In this document: positions 1 to 8,130 of the stretch, piece by piece
How positions within the stretch are numbered: position 1 is the first letter of the stretch
How the letters are laid out: every line of letters starts with the position of its first letter
Assembly (NCBI GenBank): GCA_006226545.1
Contig: SBGR01000085.1
Coordinates: forward strand, 1-64,000
Length of the DNA stretch: 64,000 bases
Direction of reading: 5' to 3'
Origin: Bacteroidota bacterium
GTDB taxonomy: Bacteria > Bacteroidota > Bacteroidia > UBA8524
The notes under the pieces: generated by a model
Database searches by the model: none
What the model was told of the DNA's origin: nothing
Seen by the model: only the letters and a program-made list of their open reading frames with translations
Position numbers and translations under genes: made by a program

Positions 1-82
1 GTTTTTTTGAGTGTGGTAATTCAAAAATAACTTTGATTCTCTGCTTTTCTTTGGTCAATATCCGTCCTGATTTTCTTAACTT

Positions 83-500
83 AATGACATTGCCCTTCGG
101 GGCCAATACTAGGGACGAAAGAATTAAATCAGAAATCATCGATCAGAAATCAAAAATCACGAAAGGTCCCTTCAACCTTCTCAACTCATAATTAATTCAT
201 TCCGAAGCCCAAGTAGAATTTAACTACTCATCTCTAAATCATAAATCAACGATCAGAAATCACCCCTTTTGTTTCACCCCTTTGGGGTTCCGATTTATTT
301 GAGAAAACCTTTCTGCTACCAATGTTAGACCCCTTCGGGGCCAATGTCATTAGCGAAAGAATTAAATCAGAAATCAAAAATCACGAAGATTCCATTCAAC
401 ATTCAACCTTCACAATTCATAATTACTTCATTCCGAAGCCCATTTAGAATCTGACCACACATCACTAAATCACAAATCATCGATCAGAAATCAAAAATCC
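83..500. repeat. Imperfect tandem duplication, two copies of about 180 bp
   Basis: Copy one begins near 83 and copy two near 321. Both run in the same order: AATG, a short hairpin with a CCTTCGGGG core followed by CCAAT, a GAAAGAATTAAATCAG block, a TTCAACCTTC-like block, AATTCATTCCGAAGCCC or close to it, TAGAAT, and an array of AAATCA-type heptamers. The copies differ by many substitutions and small indels, so the duplication is not recent. About 50 bp between them contains another G/C hairpin near 274-288. Confidence 0.7.
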
Positions 501-521
501 CTTGGCTCCGCGCCCTCTGCC
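469..521. repeat. 7-bp periodic array downstream of the rel gene
   Basis: ATC trinucleotides end at 471, 478, 485, 492 and 499, exactly 7 bp apart. The same register continues as GC-rich heptamers to 521. Read on the minus strand, the GC-rich units are GGCAGAG, GGCGCGG and AGCCAAG, followed by units of the form GATTTNT. The array begins about 4 bp beyond the rel stop codon. Further 7-bp registers occur at 128-158 (ATC ending at 130, 137, 144, 151, 158), 238-261 and 366-382. Confidence 0.8.
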
Positions 522-525
522 TTAA

Positions 526-2748
526 TTATTCATCCAAGTTAATCCGGCGTACATCCGAATGAGGAAGTGAATCTTTAATGGTTTGAATCAGGGTATCCAA
601 GTGTGAAGTATCGTAGATAAACAGGGCTATTTTTCCTTCGAAAGTGCCGTCGTGCGATTCTACCGTAATTGACTTCATGTTCACCTGAAGCTGTCCGGAG
701 ATGGCATCGGTAATTTTGGAGATAACACCAACATCATCGATACCTGTAATCTTGATGCCCGTAAGGAAGGCCTTCTTCTGGAATTGGCCATCAGACCAAG
801 TGGCTTTGATGATGCGGTATCCGTAGTTGGAGGAGAGCTTGATGGCATTCGGGCAATTTGTTCTATGCACCTTAACGCCTTCACCAATGGTGATGAAGCC
901 CACAATCTCATCTCCCGGAATTGGGCTACAGCATTTCGCGAAGCCGTAATCCATTTCCTCCATCTTATCGCCAAAAACCACAGCATCAATCGGTGTTGGC
1001 TTAGTGCTCACCTTTTGTTTGCCTTGCTTGTGCACCTTTGGTTTCTCCTGCTTGTGAGGCGCCTGACGGAATACTTCGTCTAAGTCTAGCTTACTCTTTT
1101 CAAACTCATCGTTGGTGATGGCCGCAAATAGATCGAGCGAAGACTGTATATGCAGGTAATTGGTGAGTATGTTCTGGTTTTCAGTGGTAAATGGGATTCC
1201 AGCCATTTGAAACTTACGTTCCAGCCATTCTTTGCCGGCATTGGCTTGCTCCCTGCGCTCTTCTTTGAGCAATTGTTTGATTTTGGATTTGGCTTTGGCC
1301 GTCACCACAAACTTGAGCCATTCGTCGTTGACCTTCTGCTTCTTGGAGGTAAGGATCTCTACCTGGTCGCCATTGGACAAGGCATAGCTCAAAGGCACTA
1401 ATTTATTGTTCACCTTGGCACCGATACATTTTGAGCCGAGGTCAGAGTGAATTTCAAAGGCAAAATCGAGTGCTGTGGCATTGGCCGGTAGCTTCTTCAA
1501 TTCCCCTTTTGGAGTAAAGACAAAGACCTCATCTGCGAAGAGGTTCAGTTTAAAATCGTCTAAGAAATCAACTGCATTAGCATCTGGGTTATCCAAGATT
1601 TCCCTAACGCGTCCCAACCAATCTTCTAGACCATGTTCGTGTGATCCACCTGCAGCATCCTTGTATTTCCAATGCGCCGCATAGCCCTTCTCAGCAATCT
1701 CATTCATCCGTTTGGTGCGAATCTGCACTTCCACCCATTTTCCTTTCGGACCCATTACTGTGGTATGTAGCGATTCATAACCATTCGATTTGGGGGATGA
1801 AATCCAGTCGCGCAAACGATCCGGATTGGGGTAATAGAAGTCAGTTACCACCGAGTAAACACTCCAGCATGCCGCCTTCTCTTCTTCGTAAGGAGTATCA
1901 ATGATGATGCGAATGGCAAAGAGGTCGTATACTTCCTCGAATGGTATGCCTTGCTTCTTGATTTTATTGAGGATGGAGTAAATCGATTTCGGTCTGCCTT
2001 TTACTTCAAAGGCATAACCCAATCGCTGAAGCTCTTGTTCGATAGGATCGGAGAAAGCGCGGATATACTTGTTGCGCTGTCCTTTGGATTCCTGCAGTTT
2101 TTGAGCGATTTCGAAATACTGTTCCGGCTCGGTGTATTTTATCGCTAAGTCTTCTAACTCCGTCTTGATATTGTATAAACCAAGGCGGTGAGCCAAGGGC
2201 GCGTAGAGGTATAATGTCTCTGAAGCGATTTTCATCTGATTCTTCTTCGACATGCTATCCAGCGTGCGCATATTGTGCAAACGGTCGGCAAGCTTGATCA
2301 AAATAACGCGCACATCCTCTGAGAGGGTGAGCAACATTTTCCGAAAATTCTCTGCCTGAATGGAGTTGGTGCTTTGATCAAAAACACCGGATATTTTGGT
2401 TAGGCCGTCGATGATCTGAGCCACCTTCGGACCAAAACCGTGTTGGATATCTTCTAAGGTGATATGGGTATCTTCAACCGTATCGTGCAAAAGCGCACAT
2501 ACAATGGAAGTGGTGCCTAGGCCGATTTCTTCGGCACAAATTTGAGCAACAGCCAAGGGATGGTAGATATACGGCTCGCCCGATTTACGGCGCATGTCTT
2601 TGTGCGCATCCAGGGCTAAATCAAAGGCCTTTCTGATTTTCTGCTTATCCCCTCTTTCAAGCGTTCTCCTACTAGCCCTCAACAATGAGCGGTAGCGTTT
2701 TAATATTTCTTTTTTCTCGAGTTCGGCAGAAACCTCCTGAAGCACCAT
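526..2748 (-). CDS. relA: Bifunctional (p)ppGpp synthetase/hydrolase (RelA/SpoT family)
   Basis: A 740-residue cytosolic RSH protein that makes and degrades the alarmone (p)ppGpp in the stringent response. The N-terminal HD hydrolase domain keeps His63 (YIYHPLAVA) and the HD pair at 88-89 (LLHDTVEDTH), so hydrolase activity is expected. The synthetase domain spans roughly 240-355, with SNGYESLHTTV and WVEVQIRT. A TGS domain lies near 405-465 (VFVFTPKG) and a C-terminal ACT domain near 668-738. Length and domain order are normal for the single long Rel enzyme of Bacteroidota. Upstream (minus strand) a GACCTTTG box at 2771-2778 differs by one base from TAnnTTTG. Bifunctionality is inferred from the intact HD motif. 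Confidence 0.95.
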   Translation of the reverse strand: MVLQEVSAELEKKEILKRYRSLLRASRRTLERGDKQKIRKAFDLALDAHKDMRRKSGEPYIYHPLAVAQICAEEIGLGTTSIVCALLHDTVEDTHITLEDIQHGFGPKVAQIIDGLTKISGVFDQSTNSIQAENFRKMLLTLSEDVRVILIKLADRLHNMRTLDSMSKKNQMKIASETLYLYAPLAHRLGLYNIKTELEDLAIKYTEPEQYFEIAQKLQESKGQRNKYIRAFSDPIEQELQRLGYAFEVKGRPKSIYSILNKIKKQGIPFEEVYDLFAIRIIIDTPYEEEKAACWSVYSVVTDFYYPNPDRLRDWISSPKSNGYESLHTTVMGPKGKWVEVQIRTKRMNEIAEKGYAAHWKYKDAAGGSHEHGLEDWLGRVREILDNPDANAVDFLDDFKLNLFADEVFVFTPKGELKKLPANATALDFAFEIHSDLGSKCIGAKVNNKLVPLSYALSNGDQVEILTSKKQKVNDEWLKFVVTAKAKSKIKQLLKEERREQANAGKEWLERKFQMAGIPFTTENQNILTNYLHIQSSLDLFAAITNDEFEKSKLDLDEVFRQAPHKQEKPKVHKQGKQKVSTKPTPIDAVVFGDKMEEMDYGFAKCCSPIPGDEIVGFITIGEGVKVHRTNCPNAIKLSSNYGYRIIKATWSDGQFQKKAFLTGIKITGIDDVGVISKITDAISGQLQVNMKSITVESHDGTFEGKIALFIYDTSHLDTLIQTIKDSLPHSDVRRINLDE

Positions 2749-3016
2749 ATATCGCTAATAAATTTACATTCAAAGGTCTGCAAGCACAAGGAATTATGCC
2801 AATGAAGTAAAAAATAAAATGAAGAATCGGATTTCAAATCGAATGGTGTAAACCTGACTAGTATTTAAATTTAGGTAACAGAAGCTTAATCCGGCATTCA
2901 CTTTTAAAGCGCTTTTACATAGCTACTCACTTCATTACAGGCCGTTTAGATCTGTTTTCCAAGTCAGATTCTGAATATTTTGTTTTAATCTTTATTTTGC
3001 GGCAAAATCGATACCT

Positions 3017-4567
3017 ATGAAAAAATTTCTTATGCTGGGCATGTTGTCCCTATTGTTCAGCACAATCGCCTTTGCGCAAGACGCTGATATTGAATTTGGC
3101 GCAATTACAAAAGAGAAGGGATCTCAGGTTATTCTAGCTAATAACGACGACGGTTTATTCACCCTTCGCTTCAGAAAGAAAAAAGTCTTTATTGAATTCT
3201 ACGATTCGGAAGATATGGCTCGCCAATTCACTACTCCAATCAATTTTAAAGACCCTAACGACAACCGTCAACTCTACTTTAAATACGGTTACCTCTACAA
3301 TAATCAGCTCGTTTTATTGGCTTCTTATTACGATAAATCGGAAGACAAAAACATCCTATTCTGTTCTAAGTACAATACCGAAGGCGAGGTTCAAGAAGAC
3401 TGGAAAGAAGTGGCTAGCTTTGAGGCAACCCGTTCTAAAAACGCCGGTGGATATGGCATTCGTTACTCCCCGGATAAAAAGCGCCTTTTGGTTTACGCTG
3501 ACCTTCCTTACAGTAAAAAAGAGAACGAGCGCTATATCTTGTTTTGCTTCGATGCAAGCATGAGCCTGCAATGGAAAAAAGAAATCGAGTTAGATATCCA
3601 GGATAAAAACACCGCGTTGGATGATTATTATATCGATAACCTAGGTAATGTGCATTTGTTAGCACACTCCACTCCTGCTTCACGTAAAGAACGTAAACAA
3701 GCTAAAAAAGCGAAAGAAGACGTAAAGAGTCACTATGTATTCACCTACGATTTCCAGAACGACAAATTGATTTCTCAAGAAATCCGGTTGGAGAATAAAA
3801 CGGTCATCTTTACCGGAATTAGAATCGATACAAGCAACAACGTGTATGTAGCCGGTTTCTACCAAGATAACCTCAAGAAAAAGGCGCGTTTGAGTGGTGT
3901 TTTCTATGCCCGTATGAAGTCTGGCTCCAATGAATTAGATGCCCTATCTACGCGTGAGTTCTCCAAAGATTTTATTAAAAAAATCATCGGTGAAAAAAGT
4001 GCTAAAAAAGGAAGAGAAATCAATACCACCTTCCAGCTTAGAAACGTATTGACAACACAAGACGGCGGTATCGCTCTAGTTGCAGAAGAATACTATGTAA
4101 CTCAGCATTGTACTACCGACCCTAAAACAGGAGCGAGAAGATGTACCAACTATTACCACTACGATGACATTATCATTGTTAACCTGAATAGCGAAGGCGA
4201 TATCACTTGGGCTAATATCATTCACAAAGGCACGGTAACTTCAGGAACGACAACCTACCTATCCGTTTCTTCCTTTTTTGAAAATGGCAAAATTCACTTG
4301 GTGTACAATCAATCACTTTCTGATCATTACGGCTACAACAAAAAAGAGAATTACAAACACTTGAAACGCAAACAAAGAAGATCAAGATTGAGCATTGTAG
4401 CTACCATCGACAAAGATGGCAACATGGCTTTCTCTGATTTGTATAACCATAGCGAAGCGAAATTTTATTTACGTTCTAGACACCTTTCTAGAGTTGGCAA
4501 TGGTACCCTCCTCGGTATTGCAGACGGTCGTAAAAACAAATACAAGATTGCGCGGATCAGACTATAG
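3017..4567 (+). CDS. Secreted protein of unknown function
   Basis: A 516-residue protein that I do not recognise. It starts with a clear signal peptide (hydrophobic stretch ending TIAFAQ at about residue 21), so it should be exported. The mature part is mostly short beta-type segments with repeated hydrophobic/charged alternation and phrases such as QDGGIALVAEEYYV and YDDIIIVNLNSEGDI, which resemble beta-propeller-like proteins common in Bacteroidota. Lys-rich stretches near 215-230 and 330-345 are notable. Two cysteines lie close together near 370-380 (HCTT and RRCTN). It is followed after only 2 bp by a lipoprotein gene, so the two are probably one operon. A TTATTTTG box at 2992-2999 is close to the promoter consensus. 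Confidence 0.8.
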   Translation: MKKFLMLGMLSLLFSTIAFAQDADIEFGAITKEKGSQVILANNDDGLFTLRFRKKKVFIEFYDSEDMARQFTTPINFKDPNDNRQLYFKYGYLYNNQLVLLASYYDKSEDKNILFCSKYNTEGEVQEDWKEVASFEATRSKNAGGYGIRYSPDKKRLLVYADLPYSKKENERYILFCFDASMSLQWKKEIELDIQDKNTALDDYYIDNLGNVHLLAHSTPASRKERKQAKKAKEDVKSHYVFTYDFQNDKLISQEIRLENKTVIFTGIRIDTSNNVYVAGFYQDNLKKKARLSGVFYARMKSGSNELDALSTREFSKDFIKKIIGEKSAKKGREINTTFQLRNVLTTQDGGIALVAEEYYVTQHCTTDPKTGARRCTNYYHYDDIIIVNLNSEGDITWANIIHKGTVTSGTTTYLSVSSFFENGKIHLVYNQSLSDHYGYNKKENYKHLKRKQRRSRLSIVATIDKDGNMAFSDLYNHSEAKFYLRSRHLSRVGNGTLLGIADGRKNKYKIARIRL

Positions 4568-4569
4568 GT

Positions 4570-5520
4570 ATGAAATTTAAACTCATTCAAAAGGCAGCAC
4601 TCATTTTAGCTGCCTTTTCTTTCACTTCTTGTGCATCCATTTTTGGACTTCCCAAACAAACCGTGGTGATGCATACGCAAGACCCTTCTTCTTTGGTTTA
4701 CGTGAATACCGCTAAAGTGGGCCAAGGTGAAATTGTGAAATCACGTATTCGCAAAGACGGACCTGCTCAAGTAGTTATAGAAAGAGAAGGACAAAAAGAA
4801 GATTATGCTGTGCTCATGCCGAGCCATAGATCAGTCATGTTCTACTTATTGCAAATACCAAATACCATTACCATGGGTTTGGGATGGTTCTATGATTTCT
4901 ACAACGAAAAGAATATTCGCTATGCCAGAAATCAGCATTTCGAGAGCCGCGATTTGAGTTATATCCGCTTTGATTCCACCCAATACAGAGGGCTCGTATT
5001 GGATTCCGTATTCATTAACTACGATTCTAACATGGCCCATTTCAAGTATATAAGCTACGATTATGTGCGAAGCGCCGAGCGTCAAAAAATGCTGCGCGAT
5101 AGGGCAATCAAACAAGAAGAAAGCGGATACTCCAAGTACAAACGTCCGAAGGTGGCCCAGCGCAATGGCATTTACGAAATCTCAGACTTCATCAATAGCT
5201 GCGAGAAGTATTTCGCAACCGTTCTGCAGTTAACAGGCGCAGAAGAGCCGGGATTCAATCCGCTGCATTTAAGTTGCAGAGTGAATCAAGGCACCTTGCA
5301 CCGTGTTTTAAATACCTATGGCGATTCTTACCGCTTTGTGGACTTGGAATGCATGTGGTACTTGCATGCTGCCGATGGTACCTTAATTGGGAATTACCTC
5401 ACCCGAATCGAATCAGGGCAGTTTGTAGTAAACAACAAAGACGTGTTGAACGATGCCGTTGCCAATAACTTCTTGGAACTGCAGAAAAACGCCAAGTTCA
5501 TGGCAGCCATGAAGAAGTAA
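4570..5520 (+). CDS. Lipoprotein of unknown function
   Basis: A 316-residue predicted lipoprotein. The N-terminus has a lipobox (FTSC, Cys21) after a hydrophobic segment, so it is likely lipidated and anchored in the envelope. Residues 30-75 (VVMHTQDPSSLVYVNTAKVGQG) resemble the beta-sandwich start of PEGA-like lipoproteins. A single hydrophobic segment near 88-108 (VMFYLLQIPNTITMGLGWFY) looks like a re-entrant or membrane-associated helix. The C-terminal half is soluble in character. It begins 2 bp after the preceding secreted protein's stop, and the pair probably acts together at the envelope. I cannot name a function. Confidence 0.8.
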   Translation: MKFKLIQKAALILAAFSFTSCASIFGLPKQTVVMHTQDPSSLVYVNTAKVGQGEIVKSRIRKDGPAQVVIEREGQKEDYAVLMPSHRSVMFYLLQIPNTITMGLGWFYDFYNEKNIRYARNQHFESRDLSYIRFDSTQYRGLVLDSVFINYDSNMAHFKYISYDYVRSAERQKMLRDRAIKQEESGYSKYKRPKVAQRNGIYEISDFINSCEKYFATVLQLTGAEEPGFNPLHLSCRVNQGTLHRVLNTYGDSYRFVDLECMWYLHAADGTLIGNYLTRIESGQFVVNNKDVLNDAVANNFLELQKNAKFMAAMKK

Positions 5521-5606
5521 TTGAAAGGACTGCAAAAATAACCAGTGGAAGATTCACCTTATTTAATGGACAAATTGAGAAGTAATATTTTCTATCCATT
5601 TATTTA

Positions 5607-5637
5607 TTTGGTTGAATGAAGAAATAAGTTACCTTTG
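5607..5637 (+). promoter_or_regulatory. Promoter of tRNA-Leu
   Basis: TTTG at 5607-5610 is separated by 19 bp from TACCTTTG at 5630-5637. This matches the Bacteroidota primary sigma consensus of TTTG at -33 and TAnnTTTG at -7. Transcription would start a few bases before the tRNA 5' end at 5648. Confidence 0.8.
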
Positions 5638-5647
5638 CGGTCCTTTA

Positions 5648-5729
5648 GCGGGCGTGGCGAAATTGGTAGACGCACTAGACTTAGGATCTAGCGCCGCGAG
5701 GTGTGGGGGTTCGAGTCCCTTCGCCCGCA
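5648..5729 (+). tRNA. tRNA-Leu (UAG anticodon)
   Basis: An 82-nt class II tRNA with a long variable arm. The acceptor stem pairs GCGGGCG (5648-5654) with CGCCCGC (5722-5728), followed by discriminator A. The anticodon stem CTAGA/TCTAG encloses the loop CTTAGGA, giving anticodon TAG at 5682-5684. The T loop is TTCGAGT. The D-loop contains TTGGTAGA. CCA is not encoded. It has its own promoter and an intrinsic terminator, so it is a single-gene unit. Confidence 0.96.
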
Positions 5730-5731
5730 CA

Positions 5732-5763
5732 AAAGGCAAACCCAAAAGGTTTGCCTTTTTTTT
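5732..5763 (+). terminator. Intrinsic terminator of tRNA-Leu
   Basis: An 11-bp stem (AAAGGCAAACC at 5732-5742 with GGTTTGCCTTT at 5748-5758), a CAAAA loop and a run of T to 5763. It lies between the tRNA and the trigger factor start only 27 bp further on. Confidence 0.9.
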
Positions 5764-5790
5764 AAGACATCATTTAAAAACAGCTATACA

Positions 5791-7161
5791 GTGGAAGTAG
5801 CATTTGAAAAAAAGAACGACTTAGAAGCCGTTCTCAAAGTCAACATCAGCAAAGACGATTACGCATCTCGCGTAGAAGAAGAACTGAAAAAAACCCAGCG
5901 CAAAGTGAGTATGCCAGGATTCCGTCCGGGAAAAGCTCCAATGGGCATGGTGAAGAAAATGTACGGTAAAGGCATTTTCGTTGACGAGGTAAACCGTATG
6001 GCATCTGAGTCCTTGTTCGGTTACTTGCAAGAAAACAATATTGAATACCTAGCCCAGCCTATTATGGGTGGCGACAACACTATCGATTTTGAAACAGAAG
6101 GCGACTTCACTTTCAGCTTCGAGATTGGATTGGCTCCAAAGCCTGAATTGAAACTGAGCGAGAAAAACAAAATCACTCGCTATGTTATCAAGGTAGGTGA
6201 TGCAGAATTGGACAAAGAGGTAGAAAACATCCAACGTAGATACGCTACAGAAATGGCTGTTGAAGCATCTGAAGACAAAGACATCGTTTACTTAAACGCA
6301 ACTGAACTTGATGAAAACGGTGCACCATTAGAAGGTGGAGCTGCCGATAAAAACATTTCAACTACCCCTGAGCTTATCAAAGACAAAAAGACTCAAAAGC
6401 AATTATTGGGTGTAAAAATCGGAGATGAATTCACTGCGGATCTTTTCAAAGTATTCAACGACAACGAAAAAGTTATCGCTAGCACTTTAGGTTTGCCTGC
6501 AGAAGCCGTAGCTGACTTGAACAAAAACTTCAGCTTCAAGGTAACCGATATCAAACGTTACCAGCCGGCTGCCCTAGACCAAAACTTGTTCAACCAAGTA
6601 TTTGGCGAAGGTCGCGCAAACAACGAAGAAGAATTCCGTAACCTTTTAAGAGAAGACCTCGAGCGTTACTATGCTTCTGAAGCAAATAACATGTTTGAGC
6701 ATGAAGTAGATCATTTGGTTTACGATATGCACGACTACGATCTTCCAGCTGAATTCTTGAAAAAATGGTTGTTGGAAAACAACGAAGAGTTCACTGCTGA
6801 GAATATTGAAGAGAAATACCAAGGTGAAGCGCGTCAGCTTCGCTACGTATTGTTGAGAAACAAAGTATTGGCTGATAACGAAATTCAAATCAACGCGGAA
6901 GACATCGAAAACATGTCGATGGCCTACTCTGCACAGATGTTGAGCCAGTACGGAATGCCTAATGCAGACGAGGCTTTGATTCGTCAAATTTCTGAAGGCA
7001 ATAAAAAACAAGAAGGTTACCTGAGCCGTATCTCTGATATGGTTGCTCAGCGTAAATTCATGGAAATCGCGGTTACCAAGGTAAAAGCGGTTGACAAAGA
7101 AGTGGGTGTGGAAGAATTCTATGAAATCATCCGCAAACACAATGAGGAGCATAACCACTAA
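5791..7161 (+). CDS. tig: Trigger factor chaperone
   Basis: Ribosome-associated chaperone and peptidyl-prolyl isomerase that meets nascent chains at the exit tunnel. The GTG start at 5791 gives 456 residues. The in-frame ATG at 5701 lies inside the tRNA gene and upstream of a terminator, so it is rejected. The ribosome-binding signature GFRPGKAP is at residues 43-50. A diverged PPIase-like middle domain (about 150-240) and a helical C-terminal substrate-binding domain follow, ending in EEHNH. Sequence similarity to the family is strongest in the first 130 residues, as usual in Bacteroidota. clpP and clpX follow, the classic tig-clpP-clpX order. Confidence 0.93.
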   Translation: MEVAFEKKNDLEAVLKVNISKDDYASRVEEELKKTQRKVSMPGFRPGKAPMGMVKKMYGKGIFVDEVNRMASESLFGYLQENNIEYLAQPIMGGDNTIDFETEGDFTFSFEIGLAPKPELKLSEKNKITRYVIKVGDAELDKEVENIQRRYATEMAVEASEDKDIVYLNATELDENGAPLEGGAADKNISTTPELIKDKKTQKQLLGVKIGDEFTADLFKVFNDNEKVIASTLGLPAEAVADLNKNFSFKVTDIKRYQPAALDQNLFNQVFGEGRANNEEEFRNLLREDLERYYASEANNMFEHEVDHLVYDMHDYDLPAEFLKKWLLENNEEFTAENIEEKYQGEARQLRYVLLRNKVLADNEIQINAEDIENMSMAYSAQMLSQYGMPNADEALIRQISEGNKKQEGYLSRISDMVAQRKFMEIAVTKVKAVDKEVGVEEFYEIIRKHNEEHNH

Positions 7162-7187
7162 GCTCCCATTCTCTATTTGACCATTGT

Positions 7188-7218
7188 AAAACACCTCTTC
7201 GGAGGTGTTTTTTTTTTT
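7188..7218 (+). terminator. Intrinsic terminator after trigger factor gene
   Basis: Stem AAAACACCTC (7188-7197) with GAGGTGTTTT (7202-7211), TTCG tetraloop, followed by a long T run to 7218. Confidence 0.93.
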
Positions 7219-7336
7219 GCCTCGAATCAGCCAAGGTATATTCTGCCAAAGCGACAGCGAAAAGCCGTGGCATACAATTGGTGTGTTCAGCTGCTAAAGA
7301 TTCCTTATTATTGTCACATTAGATATTAAAACCACT

Positions 7337-8017
7337 ATGGATTACGGAAAAGAGTTTCGCAAGTATGCTACAAAACATATGGGCATCAGCAGTTTGAAAA
7401 CGGATACATTTATTTCATCGGTACAAGACATGACCCGCACGGTGATTGAAGAGCGTCCGGTGAACTTTAGAGAAATCGACGTATTCTCTCGTTTGATGGC
7501 AGACCGCATTATCTTCTTAGGCACCGCTATCGATGACTATATCGCCAATATCGTACAAGCACAGATGTTATTCTTGGAAAGCATGGACCAGCGCCGCGAC
7601 ATCCAGATGTACATCAATAGCCCGGGTGGTTCCGTATATGCCGGACTTGGTATTTACGATACCATGCAATACATCGGTCCAGACGTGGCCACCATCTGTA
7701 CCGGTATGGCAGCATCCATGGGCGCTGTTTTACTTTGCGCTGGTGCCGCCGGTAAACGTACCGGATTACGTCACAGCCGCGTGATGATTCACCAACCAAT
7801 GGGTGGCGCACAAGGCCAAGAGTCAGATATCGAAATCACCGCTCGCGAAATCAAGAAATTGAAAAACGAGCTTTACCAAATCTTAGCAGATCACAGCGGA
7901 CAAGACATCAAGAAAATTGAACAAGATGCCGACCGCGATTACTGGATGCGATCAGAAGAAGCCAAAGCTTATGGCATGATCGACGAAGTGCTTATGAAAA
8001 GCCAAGGAGGAAAATAA
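7337..8017 (+). CDS. clpP: ATP-dependent Clp protease, proteolytic subunit
   Basis: A 226-residue serine protease subunit that forms the tetradecameric barrel of ClpXP. The catalytic triad is intact: Ser127 in GMAASMGA, His152 in MIHQPMGG and Asp201 in the ADRDYW segment, with spacing identical to the E. coli enzyme. An N-terminal extension of roughly 30 residues before the conserved core is typical of Bacteroidota ClpP. The gene lies between two intrinsic terminators, so it should have its own promoter. The only candidate box seen is TATTATTG at 7307-7314, one mismatch from consensus. clpX follows at once. Confidence 0.97.
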   Translation: MDYGKEFRKYATKHMGISSLKTDTFISSVQDMTRTVIEERPVNFREIDVFSRLMADRIIFLGTAIDDYIANIVQAQMLFLESMDQRRDIQMYINSPGGSVYAGLGIYDTMQYIGPDVATICTGMAASMGAVLLCAGAAGKRTGLRHSRVMIHQPMGGAQGQESDIEITAREIKKLKNELYQILADHSGQDIKKIEQDADRDYWMRSEEAKAYGMIDEVLMKSQGGK

Positions 8018-8022
8018 TCACG

Positions 8023-8055
8023 AAAGCCGGAGCCAAACACTCCGGCTTCTTTTTT
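8023..8055 (+). terminator. Intrinsic terminator after clpP
   Basis: Stem AAGCCGGAG (8024-8032) with CTCCGGCTT (8040-8048), 7-nt loop, then a T run to 8055. Confidence 0.93.
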
Positions 8056-8062
8056 GATTCGT

Positions 8063-8070
8063 TAACTTTG
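8063..8070 (+). promoter_or_regulatory. -7 box of the clpX promoter
   Basis: TAACTTTG fits TAnnTTTG exactly and lies just after the clpP terminator. No good TTTG was found 19-21 bp upstream. The implied start site near 8077 argues against translation from the in-frame TTG at 8068. Confidence 0.6.
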
Positions 8071-8130
8071 CAGCGCCTGACGCAACGAAATAGGTATAAA
8101 AGCGCGTCAGTACTAATAAATCAGCATATT

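Larger units (their letters stand above)
1..525. other. Gene-free intergenic region with repeats
   Basis: No open reading frame of plausible coding character is present here. The stretch holds two imperfect copies of a segment of about 180-190 bp and several short arrays with an exact 7-bp period, listed separately. Short hairpins built on C/G stems with TTCG or TTT loops occur near 93-102, 274-288 and 330-340. No tRNA, small RNA or promoter could be recognised. The region lies downstream of the leftward rel gene, so part of it may be transcribed as that gene's 3' end. Confidence 0.7.

Noticed and set aside
120-521. CRISPR array
   Set aside because: The period is 7 bp, with no 20-40 bp repeats and spacers and no cas genes.
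681-2148. Several rightward frames inside the rel gene
   Set aside because: Opposite-strand shadows of a well-supported gene.
5701-5790. Longer trigger factor start at ATG 5701
   Set aside because: It lies inside the tRNA-Leu gene and upstream of its terminator; the conserved trigger factor N-terminus begins at the GTG at 5791.
6646-7194. 182-residue frame opposite trigger factor
   Set aside because: Antisense shadow of a firmly identified gene with a composition unlike a real protein.
8068-8130. Longer clpX start at TTG 8068
   Set aside because: It overlaps the TAACTTTG promoter box and adds residues not seen in ClpX; the conserved zinc domain begins just after TTG 8131.
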